Shown: positions 1 through 9,043, counted from the first letter of the stretch. The stretch is 22,659 bases of DNA from an uncultured Sphingomonadaceae bacterium (GCA_946479505.1 CAMLGC010000040.1:1-22659), one strand, 5' to 3'. The notes: generated by a model from the sequence alone, not told the origin. Made by a program: numbers and translations.

Positions 1-602
1 TCGATCCCGACGATCCCGCCTACGAATGGACCGATCAGGGCATCGTGATCGGCTCCGACGCGAGCGACGATTACAACGCGATCGATCCGAGCATCGCCGA
101 GAGCGCCGACGGGCGGCAGTGGATGGTGTTCGGCAGCTTCTGGAGCGGGATCAAGCTGGTCGAGCTCGATCCTGCGACGGGCAAGACGAAGGACGCCGCC
201 CCGCAGATCATCTCGCTGGCGCAGCGGCCCTCGCCCGACGCGATCGAGGCGCCGGTGATCGTGCCGCACGGCGGCTATTATTATCTGTTCGCGTCGTTCG
301 ATTTTTGCTGCCGCGGTGCGAGCAGCACCTATTATACCGTGGTCGGCCGCTCGGCTGCGATCACCGGGCCGTATGTGGACAAGCAGGGGCAATCGATGCT
401 CGAGGGCCATGCCGAAGTGGTGCTCGACGCCGATACCGATCCGAACGGACGTTTTGTGGGGCCGGGCTCGGTGGCGATACTGACCGAAGGCGACCGCACG
501 ACGATCGCCTATCACGCCTATGATGCGCAGCGGAACGGGGCGCCGACCTTGCGCGTCCGACCGATTACGTGGGGCGCCGACGGCTGGCCGGTGGTGCAAT
601 GA
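1..602 (+). CDS. GH43 arabinan endo-1,5-alpha-L-arabinosidase, 5'-truncated by window edge
   Basis: The first complete codon is at base 3 and 199 residues are visible before TGA at 600-602. It is closely similar over its whole visible length to the next gene. The GH43_5-type signature YYLFASFDFCCRG, the middle catalytic Asp in NAIDP and the general-acid Glu in DAIEAP are present. The N-terminal blade with the general-base Asp lies outside the window, as does any signal peptide. The family folds as a five-bladed beta-propeller and cleaves alpha-1,5-linked arabinan. One oddity is that the late GPGH motif of the family reads GPGS here, with Ser at codon 468-470, while the neighbouring copy keeps His; activity or metal binding may therefore differ. 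The gene overlaps the next start by ATGA. Family assignment is secure; endo versus exo action cannot be read from sequence. Confidence 0.9.
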   Translation, partial: DPDDPAYEWTDQGIVIGSDASDDYNAIDPSIAESADGRQWMVFGSFWSGIKLVELDPATGKTKDAAPQIISLAQRPSPDAIEAPVIVPHGGYYYLFASFDFCCRGASSTYYTVVGRSAAITGPYVDKQGQSMLEGHAEVVLDADTDPNGRFVGPGSVAILTEGDRTTIAYHAYDAQRNGAPTLRVRPITWGADGWPVVQ

Positions 603-1606
603 TGATCGACAGGCGCGGTTTCGTTCTGGCATCGCTCGCGGTCGGCGGCTGTGCGGCGGCGGGAATACGACCCGGCGCACTGCCCGAGGCACTGGCTGGC
701 GACATCAGCCCGGTTCACGACCCCTGCATCATTCGCGCCGGCGACACCTATCACCTGTTCTGCACGGGGCATCTCGGCAAAGGGGCCGGCGTGCTGCCGT
801 GGCGAACCTCGACCGACCTCGTCCGCTGGAACAGCAACGGCAGCGTGTTCGATGGGCTGCCCGGTTGGGCGCAGGCCGAGGTGCCGGGCACCAAGGGCAT
901 CTGGGCGCCCGACATCTCGTTCCATGCCGGGCGCTACCATCTCTATTACGCGCTCTCGACCTTCGGGAAGAACCGTTCGGCGATCGGGCTGGCGACCACG
1001 GCGACGCTCGACCGCGCCGATCCCGCCTTCGGCTGGCGCGACGAGGGGGTGGCGTTCCGATCGGTACCGGACGACGATTTCAATGCGATCGACCCCAACC
1101 ATGCCGTGGATGCCGAGGGGCGGCCGTGGCTTGCGTTCGGCAGCTTCTGGGGCGGCCTCCAGCTCGTCGCGCTTGATCCGGCGACCGGAAAGCCGGCGGC
1201 GGGCGCCGCGCCGCGCACGATCGCGCGGCGGCCGCGCCCCGATGCCATCGAGGCGCCGTTCATCACCCGGCGCGGGGGCTTTTATTACCTGTTCGCATCG
1301 TTCGACTTCTGCTGCCGCGGCGCCGACAGCACCTATTACACGGTGGTCGGTCGCGCGCCGGCGATCACCGGCCCGTATGTCGATCGCGACGGACGGCCGA
1401 TGACGGACGGCGGCGGCACCGTGGTTCTGCGCGCCGATGGCGCGGCGGGGGACCGGTTCGTGGGGCCGGGCCATTGCGCGGTGCTCCACGATGGCGAGCG
1501 CGACTATATCGTCTATCATGCCTATGACACGCGCAACGCCGGCGTGCCGACGCTGCGCATCCGCGCGCTTGCGTGGAGCGCCGACGGGTGGCCGACAGCG
1601 GTTTGA
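599..1606 (+). CDS. GH43 arabinan endo-1,5-alpha-L-arabinosidase, predicted Tat lipoprotein
   Basis: 335 residues starting at ATG 599, which overlaps the previous stop (ATGA); ATG 602 is an equally possible start. The N-terminus has a twin-arginine-like motif (DRRGFV, residues 4-9) followed by a short hydrophobic stretch and a lipobox ending at Cys18, so a Tat-exported, lipid-anchored periplasmic or surface enzyme is inferred. GH43 catalytic residues are all present: general base Asp41 in HDP, Asp165 in NAIDP and general acid Glu218 in IEAP. The FASFDFCCRG signature is near 232-241, and the GPGH His is residue 292. Length fits a single-domain GH43 with no carbohydrate-binding module. It is a tandem paralogue of the preceding gene and converges on the GntR gene 28 bases downstream. 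Likely role: cutting arabinan or arabino-oligosaccharides before import by the adjacent ABC system. Confidence 0.92.
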   Translation: MMIDRRGFVLASLAVGGCAAAGIRPGALPEALAGDISPVHDPCIIRAGDTYHLFCTGHLGKGAGVLPWRTSTDLVRWNSNGSVFDGLPGWAQAEVPGTKGIWAPDISFHAGRYHLYYALSTFGKNRSAIGLATTATLDRADPAFGWRDEGVAFRSVPDDDFNAIDPNHAVDAEGRPWLAFGSFWGGLQLVALDPATGKPAAGAAPRTIARRPRPDAIEAPFITRRGGFYYLFASFDFCCRGADSTYYTVVGRAPAITGPYVDRDGRPMTDGGGTVVLRADGAAGDRFVGPGHCAVLHDGERDYIVYHAYDTRNAGVPTLRIRALAWSADGWPTAV

Positions 1607-1634
1607 TTCCGCGGCCAACCCGTTCTTGCGAGCT

Positions 1635-2408
1635 CTAGGCCGATCTCTTTCCGGAACCACCCTCCGCCACCGGTAGCGCACGCGTGGTATCGAGAAAGGC
1701 CATGTCGACGAGGTTCGCCATCGCCTTGTGCGCGGCCTTGGCGTTGCCGGCGGCGACCGCGTCGAACACGCGGCGGTGATCGGGGACCGGATCGCGGCTC
1801 AAGGGCATGTGCCGCTGCTTGAAGATCGTCGTCCACGCCACCGCCGCGGCGACGCCGCTGGTGAGCGTCACCAGGAACGGGTTGCACGAGGCCGCGAGCA
1901 GCGCGGCGTGGAAATTCTGATCGGCAGCGCGGCCTTCGGGCGAGGCGAGCGTGTGCGCGGCCATGCCGTCGAGCGCCTCGGCCATCGCGGCGATCTGCGC
2001 CTCGGTGCGGCGTTGGGCCGCGAGGGCGGCGGCTTCGGGCTCGACGATCTTGCGCAGCTCGAACAGGCTGGCGAGCAGGTCGTCGCCGGGCTCGAACTCG
2101 AAAATCCACGACAGCACGTCGGGATCGAGCAGGTGCCAGTTGGTCTGCGGGCTGACGCGCGTGCCCGTCTTGGGGCGCGATTCGACGAGCCCCTTGGCGG
2201 CGAGGATGCGCACCGCCTCGCGATAGGCGGTGCGCGAGACGCGCAGGCGATCGCTCGCCTCCACCTCGCCATCGAGCACCTCGCCCGGCTGGATGCGACC
2301 CGAGACGATGCGGATCCCGAGATCGCGCGCGATTGTGCCGTGGATGCGCAGCAGCTTTCGCCGCTCGGGCGCCTCGATGCTGGTGGCTGTTCTGGTCCGA
2401 GACGGCAT
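1635..2408 (-). CDS. FadR-subfamily GntR transcriptional regulator
   Basis: 257 residues from ATG 2408. Residues about 25-85 form a GntR winged helix (IVSGRIQPGEVL, then SRTAYREAVRILAAKGLV and the wing SRPKTGTRV). Residues about 105-235 form the all-helical FCD ligand domain with DQNFHAALLAAS and DHRRVFDAVAAGN, carrying the Asp and His residues that bind a metal in this subfamily. Such proteins usually repress sugar or acid catabolism genes and release DNA on binding a metabolite. It is the last gene of the leftward arabinoside operon, 44 bases after the GH51 gene, so control of this locus, probably including itself, is inferred. The likely ligand would be arabinose or a downstream intermediate, but nothing in the sequence shows which. 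TAGGAT upstream of the start is a modest ribosome binding site. Confidence 0.92.
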   Translation of the reverse strand: MPSRTRTATSIEAPERRKLLRIHGTIARDLGIRIVSGRIQPGEVLDGEVEASDRLRVSRTAYREAVRILAAKGLVESRPKTGTRVSPQTNWHLLDPDVLSWIFEFEPGDDLLASLFELRKIVEPEAAALAAQRRTEAQIAAMAEALDGMAAHTLASPEGRAADQNFHAALLAASCNPFLVTLTSGVAAAVAWTTIFKQRHMPLSRDPVPDHRRVFDAVAAGNAKAAHKAMANLVDMAFLDTTRALPVAEGGSGKRSA

Positions 2409-2452
2409 GATGGCATCCTAGCCTTGATGATCCGAGAAACAAAGCCGGCGCA

Positions 2453-3961
2453 TCAGGCCGGCACGGTCGTAAACACGTTCCACGACAGCGGCTTGAGCGT
2501 CGCGGTGAGCACGCCTTGCGAAAGCGCGGCGGCGGGGTGGGGGACCGGCGCGACGCGATCGGGCGCATCGCTGGTGTTGGTCGCCTTGAGATCGGCGTCG
2601 TGCAGCTCGTGCGCGCTCTCGAGCCGCCGCGCGCCCATATTGCGCAGCTCGGCGGTGAGCGCCATGTCCTCGTCGATGCTGCGGTTGAGCGCGAAGATTG
2701 TGGCGGCGCCCGTCTCCGGATCGTGGACGACCGAGGTGACGAGCAGCGGCGCGGCCTGCTGCTTGCCCGCGGCGAAGGTGCCGGTCTCGACCTTGAGGCG
2801 GAGCGCATTGCCGCGCGCATGGCGCGACGCCTGGGCGAAGGGGTGGAAGATCGTCTGCCGCCAGGCAGGGCCGCCCGCCTCCGTCATGATCGGGGCGATG
2901 ACGTTGACGAGCTGCGCGAGGCACGCGGCCTTCACGCGGTCGGCGTGGTTTATCATGGTGAGGAGCGCGCCGCCGACGACGAGCGCGTCCTCCATGTTGT
3001 AGATTTCCTCGAGGAGGTGCGGCGCGTCGGGCCAGCCGACCCCGCGCAATTGCTCGCCCGAGCGCGCGCGATACCAGACATTCCATTCGTCGAGCGAGAG
3101 CATGATGCGCTTCGTGCTGCGGCGCTTGGCGGCGACGGCGTCGGCGATCGCGGCGACCTCGGTGATGAACGATTCGAGATCGTCGATCACGGTGAGGAAG
3201 CGGTCGATCTCGTCCTCGTAATTTTCGAAATACTGGTGGAGCGAGATGTAGTCGACATGCTCGAAGCAATGGTCGAGGACGGTCTGCTCCCACGCGCCGT
3301 AGGTGGGCATGTCCCGGAACGACGAGCCGCAGGCGGCGAGCTGGAGATCGTTCGAGGTCCAGCGCATCACCTTGGCGGTCTCGGTGGCGACGCGGCCATA
3401 TTCCTGCGCGGTCTTGGCGCAGGTCTGCCACGGGCCGTCCATCTCGTTGCCGAGGCACCAGAAGCGGATGTCGTGCGGCGCGTCGTAGCCGTGGCTCTTG
3501 CGCAGGTCGGACCAGTAGGTGCCGCCCGGATGGTTGCAATATTCGAGGAAATGCTGCGCCTCGGCGGGGCCGCGCGTGCCGAGATTGACCGCGAACATCG
3601 GCTCGACGTCGGCGACCTTGCACCAATCCATGAACTCGTTGGTGCCGAACTGGTTGGTCTCGGTCGATCCCCAGGCGAGATCGAGACGGACGGGGCGCGC
3701 GTCCTTGGGGCCGACGCCGTCTTCCCAATTGTAGCCCGAGACGAAATTGCCGCCGGGATAGCGGATGATCGTCGGGCCGAGCTCGCGGATCAGATCTAAA
3801 ACATCGCCGCGGAAGCCGTTTTCGTCGGCAGTCGGGTGGCCGGGCTCGTAGATGCCTTCGTAAACGCAGCGGCCGAGATGCTCGACGAAGCTGCCGAAAA
3901 TGTGCCGCGCGACCGGGGCGATCACGAAGTCGGCATCGGCGATGACGTGGGATGAGAGCAT
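2453..3961 (-). CDS. GH51 alpha-L-arabinofuranosidase (cytoplasmic)
   Basis: 502 residues from ATG 3961, with AAGGA six bases upstream. The whole sequence fits GH51: a retaining enzyme with a (beta/alpha)8 barrel and a C-terminal beta domain. The acid/base Glu173 lies in CLGNEMDGPW and the nucleophile Glu292 in LSLDEWNVWY. Other family motifs are RYPGGNFVSGY (68-78) and FGTNEFMDWC (105-114). There is no signal peptide, so it acts in the cytoplasm, removing terminal L-arabinofuranose from imported oligosaccharides. It starts 16 bases after the sugar-binding protein stop and is followed by the GntR regulator, so it is the catabolic step of the operon. Length is normal for bacterial GH51 of the AbfA type. 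Specific preference for alpha-1,2, 1,3 or 1,5 links is not readable. Confidence 0.95.
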   Translation of the reverse strand: MLSSHVIADADFVIAPVARHIFGSFVEHLGRCVYEGIYEPGHPTADENGFRGDVLDLIRELGPTIIRYPGGNFVSGYNWEDGVGPKDARPVRLDLAWGSTETNQFGTNEFMDWCKVADVEPMFAVNLGTRGPAEAQHFLEYCNHPGGTYWSDLRKSHGYDAPHDIRFWCLGNEMDGPWQTCAKTAQEYGRVATETAKVMRWTSNDLQLAACGSSFRDMPTYGAWEQTVLDHCFEHVDYISLHQYFENYEDEIDRFLTVIDDLESFITEVAAIADAVAAKRRSTKRIMLSLDEWNVWYRARSGEQLRGVGWPDAPHLLEEIYNMEDALVVGGALLTMINHADRVKAACLAQLVNVIAPIMTEAGGPAWRQTIFHPFAQASRHARGNALRLKVETGTFAAGKQQAAPLLVTSVVHDPETGAATIFALNRSIDEDMALTAELRNMGARRLESAHELHDADLKATNTSDAPDRVAPVPHPAAALSQGVLTATLKPLSWNVFTTVPA

Positions 3962-3977
3962 TCTTCGTCCTTGAATC

Positions 3978-5285
3978 CTAGATGTGCTGGAGAACGGCGT
4001 CGACGCGGCGTTGCATGTCCGCGAGCGCCTGGTCGATCGACTTGTTGCCCGCGATCGCGGCGGCGGCTTCCTGGCCGACGATCGTCTCGATCGGGAACTG
4101 GCGGCGAATTTCCTTCGGGAGTGGCGTGGCGGTGCGGGCGATCTCGGCGAGCGCCTCGCGGTGGGGGAGCGCGCGCCATGTCGAGCTTTCGATCACGCGC
4201 TCGAAGGCGGGCATGTGGCCGGTGCGCGCCCAATCCTTATCGTGCTCGGCGAAGAATTCGAGGAAGCGCAAGGCGGCCGCGTGCTCGGCGGGGGTGCGGC
4301 CCGGGTCGTGCGGCATCACCCAATTGTGGCCGTCGGCGAAGGTGACGTTGCGGGCGAAGAGCTGCGGGTAGGGGACGACGGCATAGCCTTTGTAGAGGGG
4401 GCTTTCGGGGTCGTGCGCGGCGGCGTCGAAATCCTGGACCATCCAGGTGCCGACGAGGAACACACCGCCGTCGCCATTCAGGAAGCCCGAGACGGCGGCG
4501 CTGTAATCCTGATTCTGCGTGGTGAGATCGCGTTCGCGGATCTGCTTGAACAGCGCCAGCGCGCGGTGGGCGGCGGGGGTCTGGAAATTGGCGTGGCGTG
4601 CGTCGGTGAAGAGCGGCACGCCCTGCTGCATGACGTAGGTGTAGAAGTTGCGCGTGAAGCTCGCATATTCGTTCGCGGTCGCCTGCACGAAATAGGGCTT
4701 GCCGGTGCGGCGCTCGAACTGTTCGGCCTGGGCGAGAAGCTCCTCCGGCGAGTGCGGGAGGACGGGCTTGCCGTTTTCCACCAGCCCCGCTTTGCGGAAC
4801 AGGTTCATGTTGATGTGCCAGAGCATCGTCCAGCTATCGAGCGGCAGGCCCCAGATCCTGCCGTCGATCGTCACCGCGCGGCGGGCGGCGTCGGTGAACG
4901 CGTCGGGGGTGATGCCGATCGAGGCGAGGTCCCGCCCCATCGGATCGAGCAGGCCGCGTGCCTGATAATCGGCGATGACGGAGCCGTGCATCGTCACCAG
5001 ATCGGGCGCATCGTTGGCGGCGAGCTCGGCGGTGAGCTGGTCGTAGCCGGGCCAGAAGACGATGTTTTCGACGACATGGATGTCGGGGTTCTCGGCCTCG
5101 AACCTGTTGATGATCGTGGTCATGATGCCGCATTCGCCCTCGGCGGCGGCGATGTTGGTGGCGGCGCCGTATTCGGCCTCGCACGCGCCGAAGAAGCGCT
5201 GGATGACAAGCTCGGTGCGATCGTCCTTCGCGCCGCTGCACGCGGCGAGGAGGAGCGTCAGCGCGAGGACCGCGAGGCGCTTCAT
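3978..5285 (-). CDS. ABC sugar transporter substrate-binding lipoprotein (family 1)
   Basis: 435 residues from ATG 5285, which overlaps the upstream permease stop (ATGA). This start gives a clean lipoprotein signal, MKRLAVLALTLLLAAC, with lipobox Cys16; longer readings run back into the permease gene. The mature part resembles family 1 extracellular solute-binding proteins of MalE/UgpB type: RFEAENPDIHVV early, then DLVTMHGSVIADYQ and GDGGVFLVGTWMVQDF. It would capture the sugar in the periplasm and deliver it to the two permeases encoded just upstream. Unusually it carries two cysteines (residues 35 and 52) in a short segment between the first strand and first helix, which could form a disulfide. 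Specificity for arabino-oligosaccharides is inferred from the GH51 and GH43 neighbours. Confidence 0.93.
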   Translation of the reverse strand: MKRLAVLALTLLLAACSGAKDDRTELVIQRFFGACEAEYGAATNIAAAEGECGIMTTIINRFEAENPDIHVVENIVFWPGYDQLTAELAANDAPDLVTMHGSVIADYQARGLLDPMGRDLASIGITPDAFTDAARRAVTIDGRIWGLPLDSWTMLWHINMNLFRKAGLVENGKPVLPHSPEELLAQAEQFERRTGKPYFVQATANEYASFTRNFYTYVMQQGVPLFTDARHANFQTPAAHRALALFKQIRERDLTTQNQDYSAAVSGFLNGDGGVFLVGTWMVQDFDAAAHDPESPLYKGYAVVPYPQLFARNVTFADGHNWVMPHDPGRTPAEHAAALRFLEFFAEHDKDWARTGHMPAFERVIESSTWRALPHREALAEIARTATPLPKEIRRQFPIETIVGQEAAAAIAGNKSIDQALADMQRRVDAVLQHI

Positions 5286-6106
5286 CTTCCCGCCGCTCCC
5301 GCGACCGCCTGGACGATGTATTTCTGGAAGAACAGATAGACGATCAGGATCGGCAGCCCGGCGAACACCGCCTGCGCCATCAGGAAGCCGAGCCCTTCGG
5401 TCTGCGCGAAGTTCATCTGGGTGGAGGCGATGCCGACGGTCAGCGTGAACATCTGCTTGTTGGTCGCCGAGATGAGCGGCCACCAGTAATCGTTCCACGC
5501 CGACAGGAAGGTGAAGATGCCGAGCGTCGCCTGCGCGGGGATGGTGAGCGGGAGGAGCACCTTCCAGAACACCTTGAAACGCGAGGCGCCGTCGAGGAGC
5601 GCGGCCTCGTCGATGTCGCGCGGGATGGCGCGGAAGTACTGCGTCATCAGGAAGACGCCGAAGGGGGCCGAGAGGCCGGGCAGGATGAGCGCGGCGTAGG
5701 TGTTGTGCATCGAGACGAGGCTGAGCATCTGGTGGCGCGCGATGATGACCGCCTGTTCGGGGACGGCGAGGCCGAGGAGGACGATCACGAACAGTGCGGG
5801 GCGGCCGGGGAAATCGAGGCGGGCGAAGCCGTAGCCGGCGAGGCTGGAGAGGATCAGCACCCCCGCCGTCATCCCGAGCGAGACGATCAGGCTGTTGCCG
5901 ATCCAGCGGAACACCTGCCCGTCGCCGAAGAGCGTGCGGTAGTTGGCGAGCGTGTAGGGCGCGGCGAACACCGAATTGCTGTCCGCCATCAGCGCCGCGT
6001 TCGCCTTGAACGAGAGCGCGAGCACCCAGACGAGCGGGACCATCATCAGCACTGCGGCGACGACGGCGAGCGCGAGCGCGGCGGGGTGCGTGCGGCCGAA
6101 GCGCAT
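5282..6106 (-). CDS. ABC sugar transporter permease, MalG/UgpE type
   Basis: 274 residues from ATG 6106, sharing one base with the stop of the preceding permease gene (TGATG). It has six hydrophobic segments, beginning at about residues 10-31 and ending near 245-265. The EAA loop that contacts the ATPase is intact: DEAALLDGASRFKVFWKVLLP, starting near residue 166. Length and motif fit the MalG/UgpE (CarB-like) permease of carbohydrate ABC importers. With the other permease it forms the inner-membrane channel. Translation is probably coupled on both sides by the short overlaps. Confidence 0.94.
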   Translation of the reverse strand: MRFGRTHPAALALAVVAAVLMMVPLVWVLALSFKANAALMADSNSVFAAPYTLANYRTLFGDGQVFRWIGNSLIVSLGMTAGVLILSSLAGYGFARLDFPGRPALFVIVLLGLAVPEQAVIIARHQMLSLVSMHNTYAALILPGLSAPFGVFLMTQYFRAIPRDIDEAALLDGASRFKVFWKVLLPLTIPAQATLGIFTFLSAWNDYWWPLISATNKQMFTLTVGIASTQMNFAQTEGLGFLMAQAVFAGLPILIVYLFFQKYIVQAVAGAAGR

Positions 6107-7022
6107 CAGCGCGCCTCCTTGCGCGAGGAGATCCAATATTGCGCCATCGCGGCGAGCAGAATCATCGCGAACAGCACCTGCGCGGCGGCCGAGGCATAGC
6201 CGAGCTCCCACTGGCGCCAGCCGGTTTCGTAGATGAAGAGCACGATCGGGCGCGTCGCGTTGTTGGGGCCGCCCAATGTCATCAGTTGCGGCTGCCCGAA
6301 GAGCTGGAACTGGAGGATCACCTCGATGATGAGCACCAGCGCGAAGGTGCGGCGGATCGCGGGCAGCGTGATGCGGGTGAGCGTGCGCCACCGCGAGGCG
6401 TGATCGAGCGCGGCGGCTTCGTAGAGCGAGCGCGGCACCTGCTGGAGCGCGGCGAGGAAGAGCACCATCGGCAATCCGAGGCACCACCAGATGGTGGTAA
6501 TCGCGATCGCTGGCATCGCCAGCGTCTCGTCGTTGAGGAAGGCGACGGGGGTGCCGCCCAGCGCGCGGGTGATGACCGAGAGCAGCCCGCTGTCGGGTAG
6601 GAAGACCAGGCGCCAGACGAGGGTGACGACCGTGACCGAGAGCACGGTCGAGGCGAAGAAGATCGTGCGCAGCACCGCCGCCCAGCGCGCCTCACGGTTG
6701 AGGACCAGCGCGAGCGCGAGGCCGAGGACCGCCAGCGCGGGGACGGTGAGGAGGACGAAGTAGAAGGTGTTCCAGACGGTTTCGAGGAAGATCGGATCGG
6801 CGAGCAGGCGAGTGAAGTTGGCGAGACCGACGACGCCTTCGGTGCCGAACAGATCGCTCTTGGTGGTGGAGAGGGCCATGCCCCAGACCAGGGGCACGAC
6901 GATCATCGCGACGAAGACGACGAGGTAGGGGAGCACAAACAGCGAATTGGTCCACAATCCCGTGCGGTGGCGGGGCACCTTGGCCGGGATCGGCGCGGTC
7001 GGTTCGGAGAAGGTGTCGGCCA

Positions 7023-7023
<1 letters not shown>
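6106..7023 (-). CDS. ABC sugar transporter permease, MalF/UgpA type
   Basis: 305 residues from ATG 7023, sharing one base with the ATPase stop (TGATG). After a 25-residue cytoplasmic tail come six hydrophobic segments, the first at about 27-51. The EAA loop is YEAAALDHASRWRTLTRITLP, starting at residue 201. It belongs to the MalF/UgpA half of carbohydrate ABC importers, but lacks the extra N-terminal membrane segments and large periplasmic loop of enterobacterial MalF, as is normal for the shorter UgpA-like members. It pairs with the downstream permease. Confidence 0.94.
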
Positions 7024-8114
<1,091 letters not shown>

Positions 8115-8121
8115 ACCCGAT

Positions 8122-8128
8122 CCTCCCC
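8122..8128 (-). promoter_or_regulatory. Ribosome binding site supporting a TTG start
   Basis: GGGGAGG on the minus strand ends seven bases before TTG 8114. It is one of the better Shine-Dalgarno matches in the window and is the reason for accepting TTG as the ATPase start. Confidence 0.7.
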
Positions 8129-8133
8129 GGTGT

Positions 8134-8149
8134 ATTTGTCTGAGTAAAT
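8134..8149. promoter_or_regulatory. Candidate operator: ATTT-N8-AAAT dyad
   Basis: A 16-base element with perfect ATTT/AAAT outer arms and an inner TGTCTGAGT that is not symmetric. It overlaps the candidate -10 region of the arabinoside operon and lies just upstream of its ribosome binding site, where a repressor would block transcription. GntR/FadR-type regulators bind short dyads, but the inner bases do not match the usual GT-N(2-3)-AC core. This is position-based inference only. Confidence 0.3.
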
Positions 8150-8173
8150 GAAGCGGAACGATCGCGACGTCAA
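8143..8173 (-). promoter_or_regulatory. Candidate promoter of the arabinoside ABC operon
   Basis: On the minus strand TTGACG (8173-8168) matches the -35 consensus in five of six bases. A weak -10 follows: CATTTA at 17-base spacing (8150-8145) or TTTACT at 19 (8148-8143). The TTG start of the ATPase is about 30 bases further on. The -35 is convincing and the -10 is not, as would fit a regulated promoter. Confidence 0.4.
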
Positions 8174-8437
8174 CCGCCTTCGATAACGGCCCCGTGAACG
8201 TCGATGTCGGGGCGAGCGGCGGCTGGGCTCGGATTTTCGGATATGCGGGGCATACAGCAAGCCGTGAGCAATCCCGTTGCTGGGCTCCGATACGTTACGT
8301 CGTTTCGAAAGGCGCCCATTCGTCGTGCGTCAAACGGCGTCGCAACACGGAGCGGGTGGGGAAATGCCTCAGAAGTGACCGGCAAGGGATTCGATCACCG
8401 GACAAATCCAAGTGCGATAATATACATTATGTTAAAT

Positions 8438-9043
8438 CTAATTCGATCGAGGGACGAGAACGAGCACTTGGCGGCCAGCGCTCCCCTCCACGTGCCATGA
8501 CGCGAGCCGCGACAGGAAATTCATACCGAGAATATCGGTATCGCCGAATGCAGGCGAGACGATCACCGGCAGGTCGTGCGCGGTGATGCCGTCGATCGTG
8601 AGCCGATCGACGCTGGCGTGGAGCGCCGCAATATCGCCGTTGGCGGTGCCCACGATCTCGGGAAAGCCGTCCTCGTCGATCTCGAGCCCGGCCGTCTTGG
8701 CGGTCGCGGCCGAGAGCGCGGTCGTGGTCGCGCCGCTGTCGATCAGCATCGGCCGCTTGACGCCATTGATCGTGGCGGCCGCCCAGAAATGTCCGTCATC
8801 GGCGATGGGCACGCGCACCGTCTCGCCCGAGACGAGGTCGTCGCCCCCCGCGACGCTGCTCCACCAGGCCGAAACATGATGCCTTTGGGTCGCGAGCAGC
8901 AGCGCGACCGCGAAGATCGCGATCCAGGCGAGCGCCATCTTCGCAACCTGCCTGAACGGCAGCCGGCGCGCGAGCAAGGCCGAAAGCGGCAGGATCAGGC
9001 ACAGCGCGTAGAACAGCGCACTCGCGGTCGTGCCGTCGGTCAT
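8438..9043 (-). CDS. Membrane-anchored retropepsin-like aspartic protease (TIGR02281 type)
   Basis: 201 residues from ATG 9043, overlapping the previous stop (ATGA). Two hydrophobic segments, about residues 8-26 and 36-52, anchor the N-terminus. The rest is a single retropepsin-like domain: the catalytic motif LIDSGATTTALS has Asp102, and the late DILGMNFLS motif is at about 170-178. Members of this clan AA family act as dimers because each chain gives one catalytic Asp. The catalytic domain is probably periplasmic, judging from the two-helix anchor. The substrate is unknown. It is the last gene of the long housekeeping run, after the PhnP-like hydrolase. Confidence 0.87.
   Translation of the reverse strand: MTDGTTASALFYALCLILPLSALLARRLPFRQVAKMALAWIAIFAVALLLATQRHHVSAWWSSVAGGDDLVSGETVRVPIADDGHFWAAATINGVKRPMLIDSGATTTALSAATAKTAGLEIDEDGFPEIVGTANGDIAALHASVDRLTIDGITAHDLPVIVSPAFGDTDILGMNFLSRLASWHVEGSAGRQVLVLVPRSN

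Larger units (their letters stand above)
8115..8437. other. Gene-free stretch between arabinoside operon and housekeeping run
   Basis: This is the only gap over 300 bases. It holds the candidate promoter, operator and ribosome binding site of the leftward ABC operon at its left end. At its right end (about 8404-8437) there is an AT-rich patch, GATAATATACATTATGTTAA, unlike the surrounding GC-rich DNA; it contains ATAAT/ATTAT arms and lies directly after the protease stop codon. A small hairpin AGCAA-N5-TTGCT is at 8267-8281. Open frames crossing the region have arginine- and serine-rich, low-complexity translations and no recognisable domain, so no gene is called. Confidence 0.6.

Noticed and set aside
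518..1681. Long leftward open frame antisense to the GH43 gene, and similar long antisense frames over most genes.
   Set aside because: Arg/Ala/Pro-rich translations without motifs; the opposite strand has clear catalytic motifs, so these are shadows.
8194..8586. Rightward open frames in the gene-free stretch, up to 130 codons.
   Set aside because: The translations have no domain, no ribosome binding site and run into the antisense of the protease gene; they are typical chance frames of GC-rich DNA.
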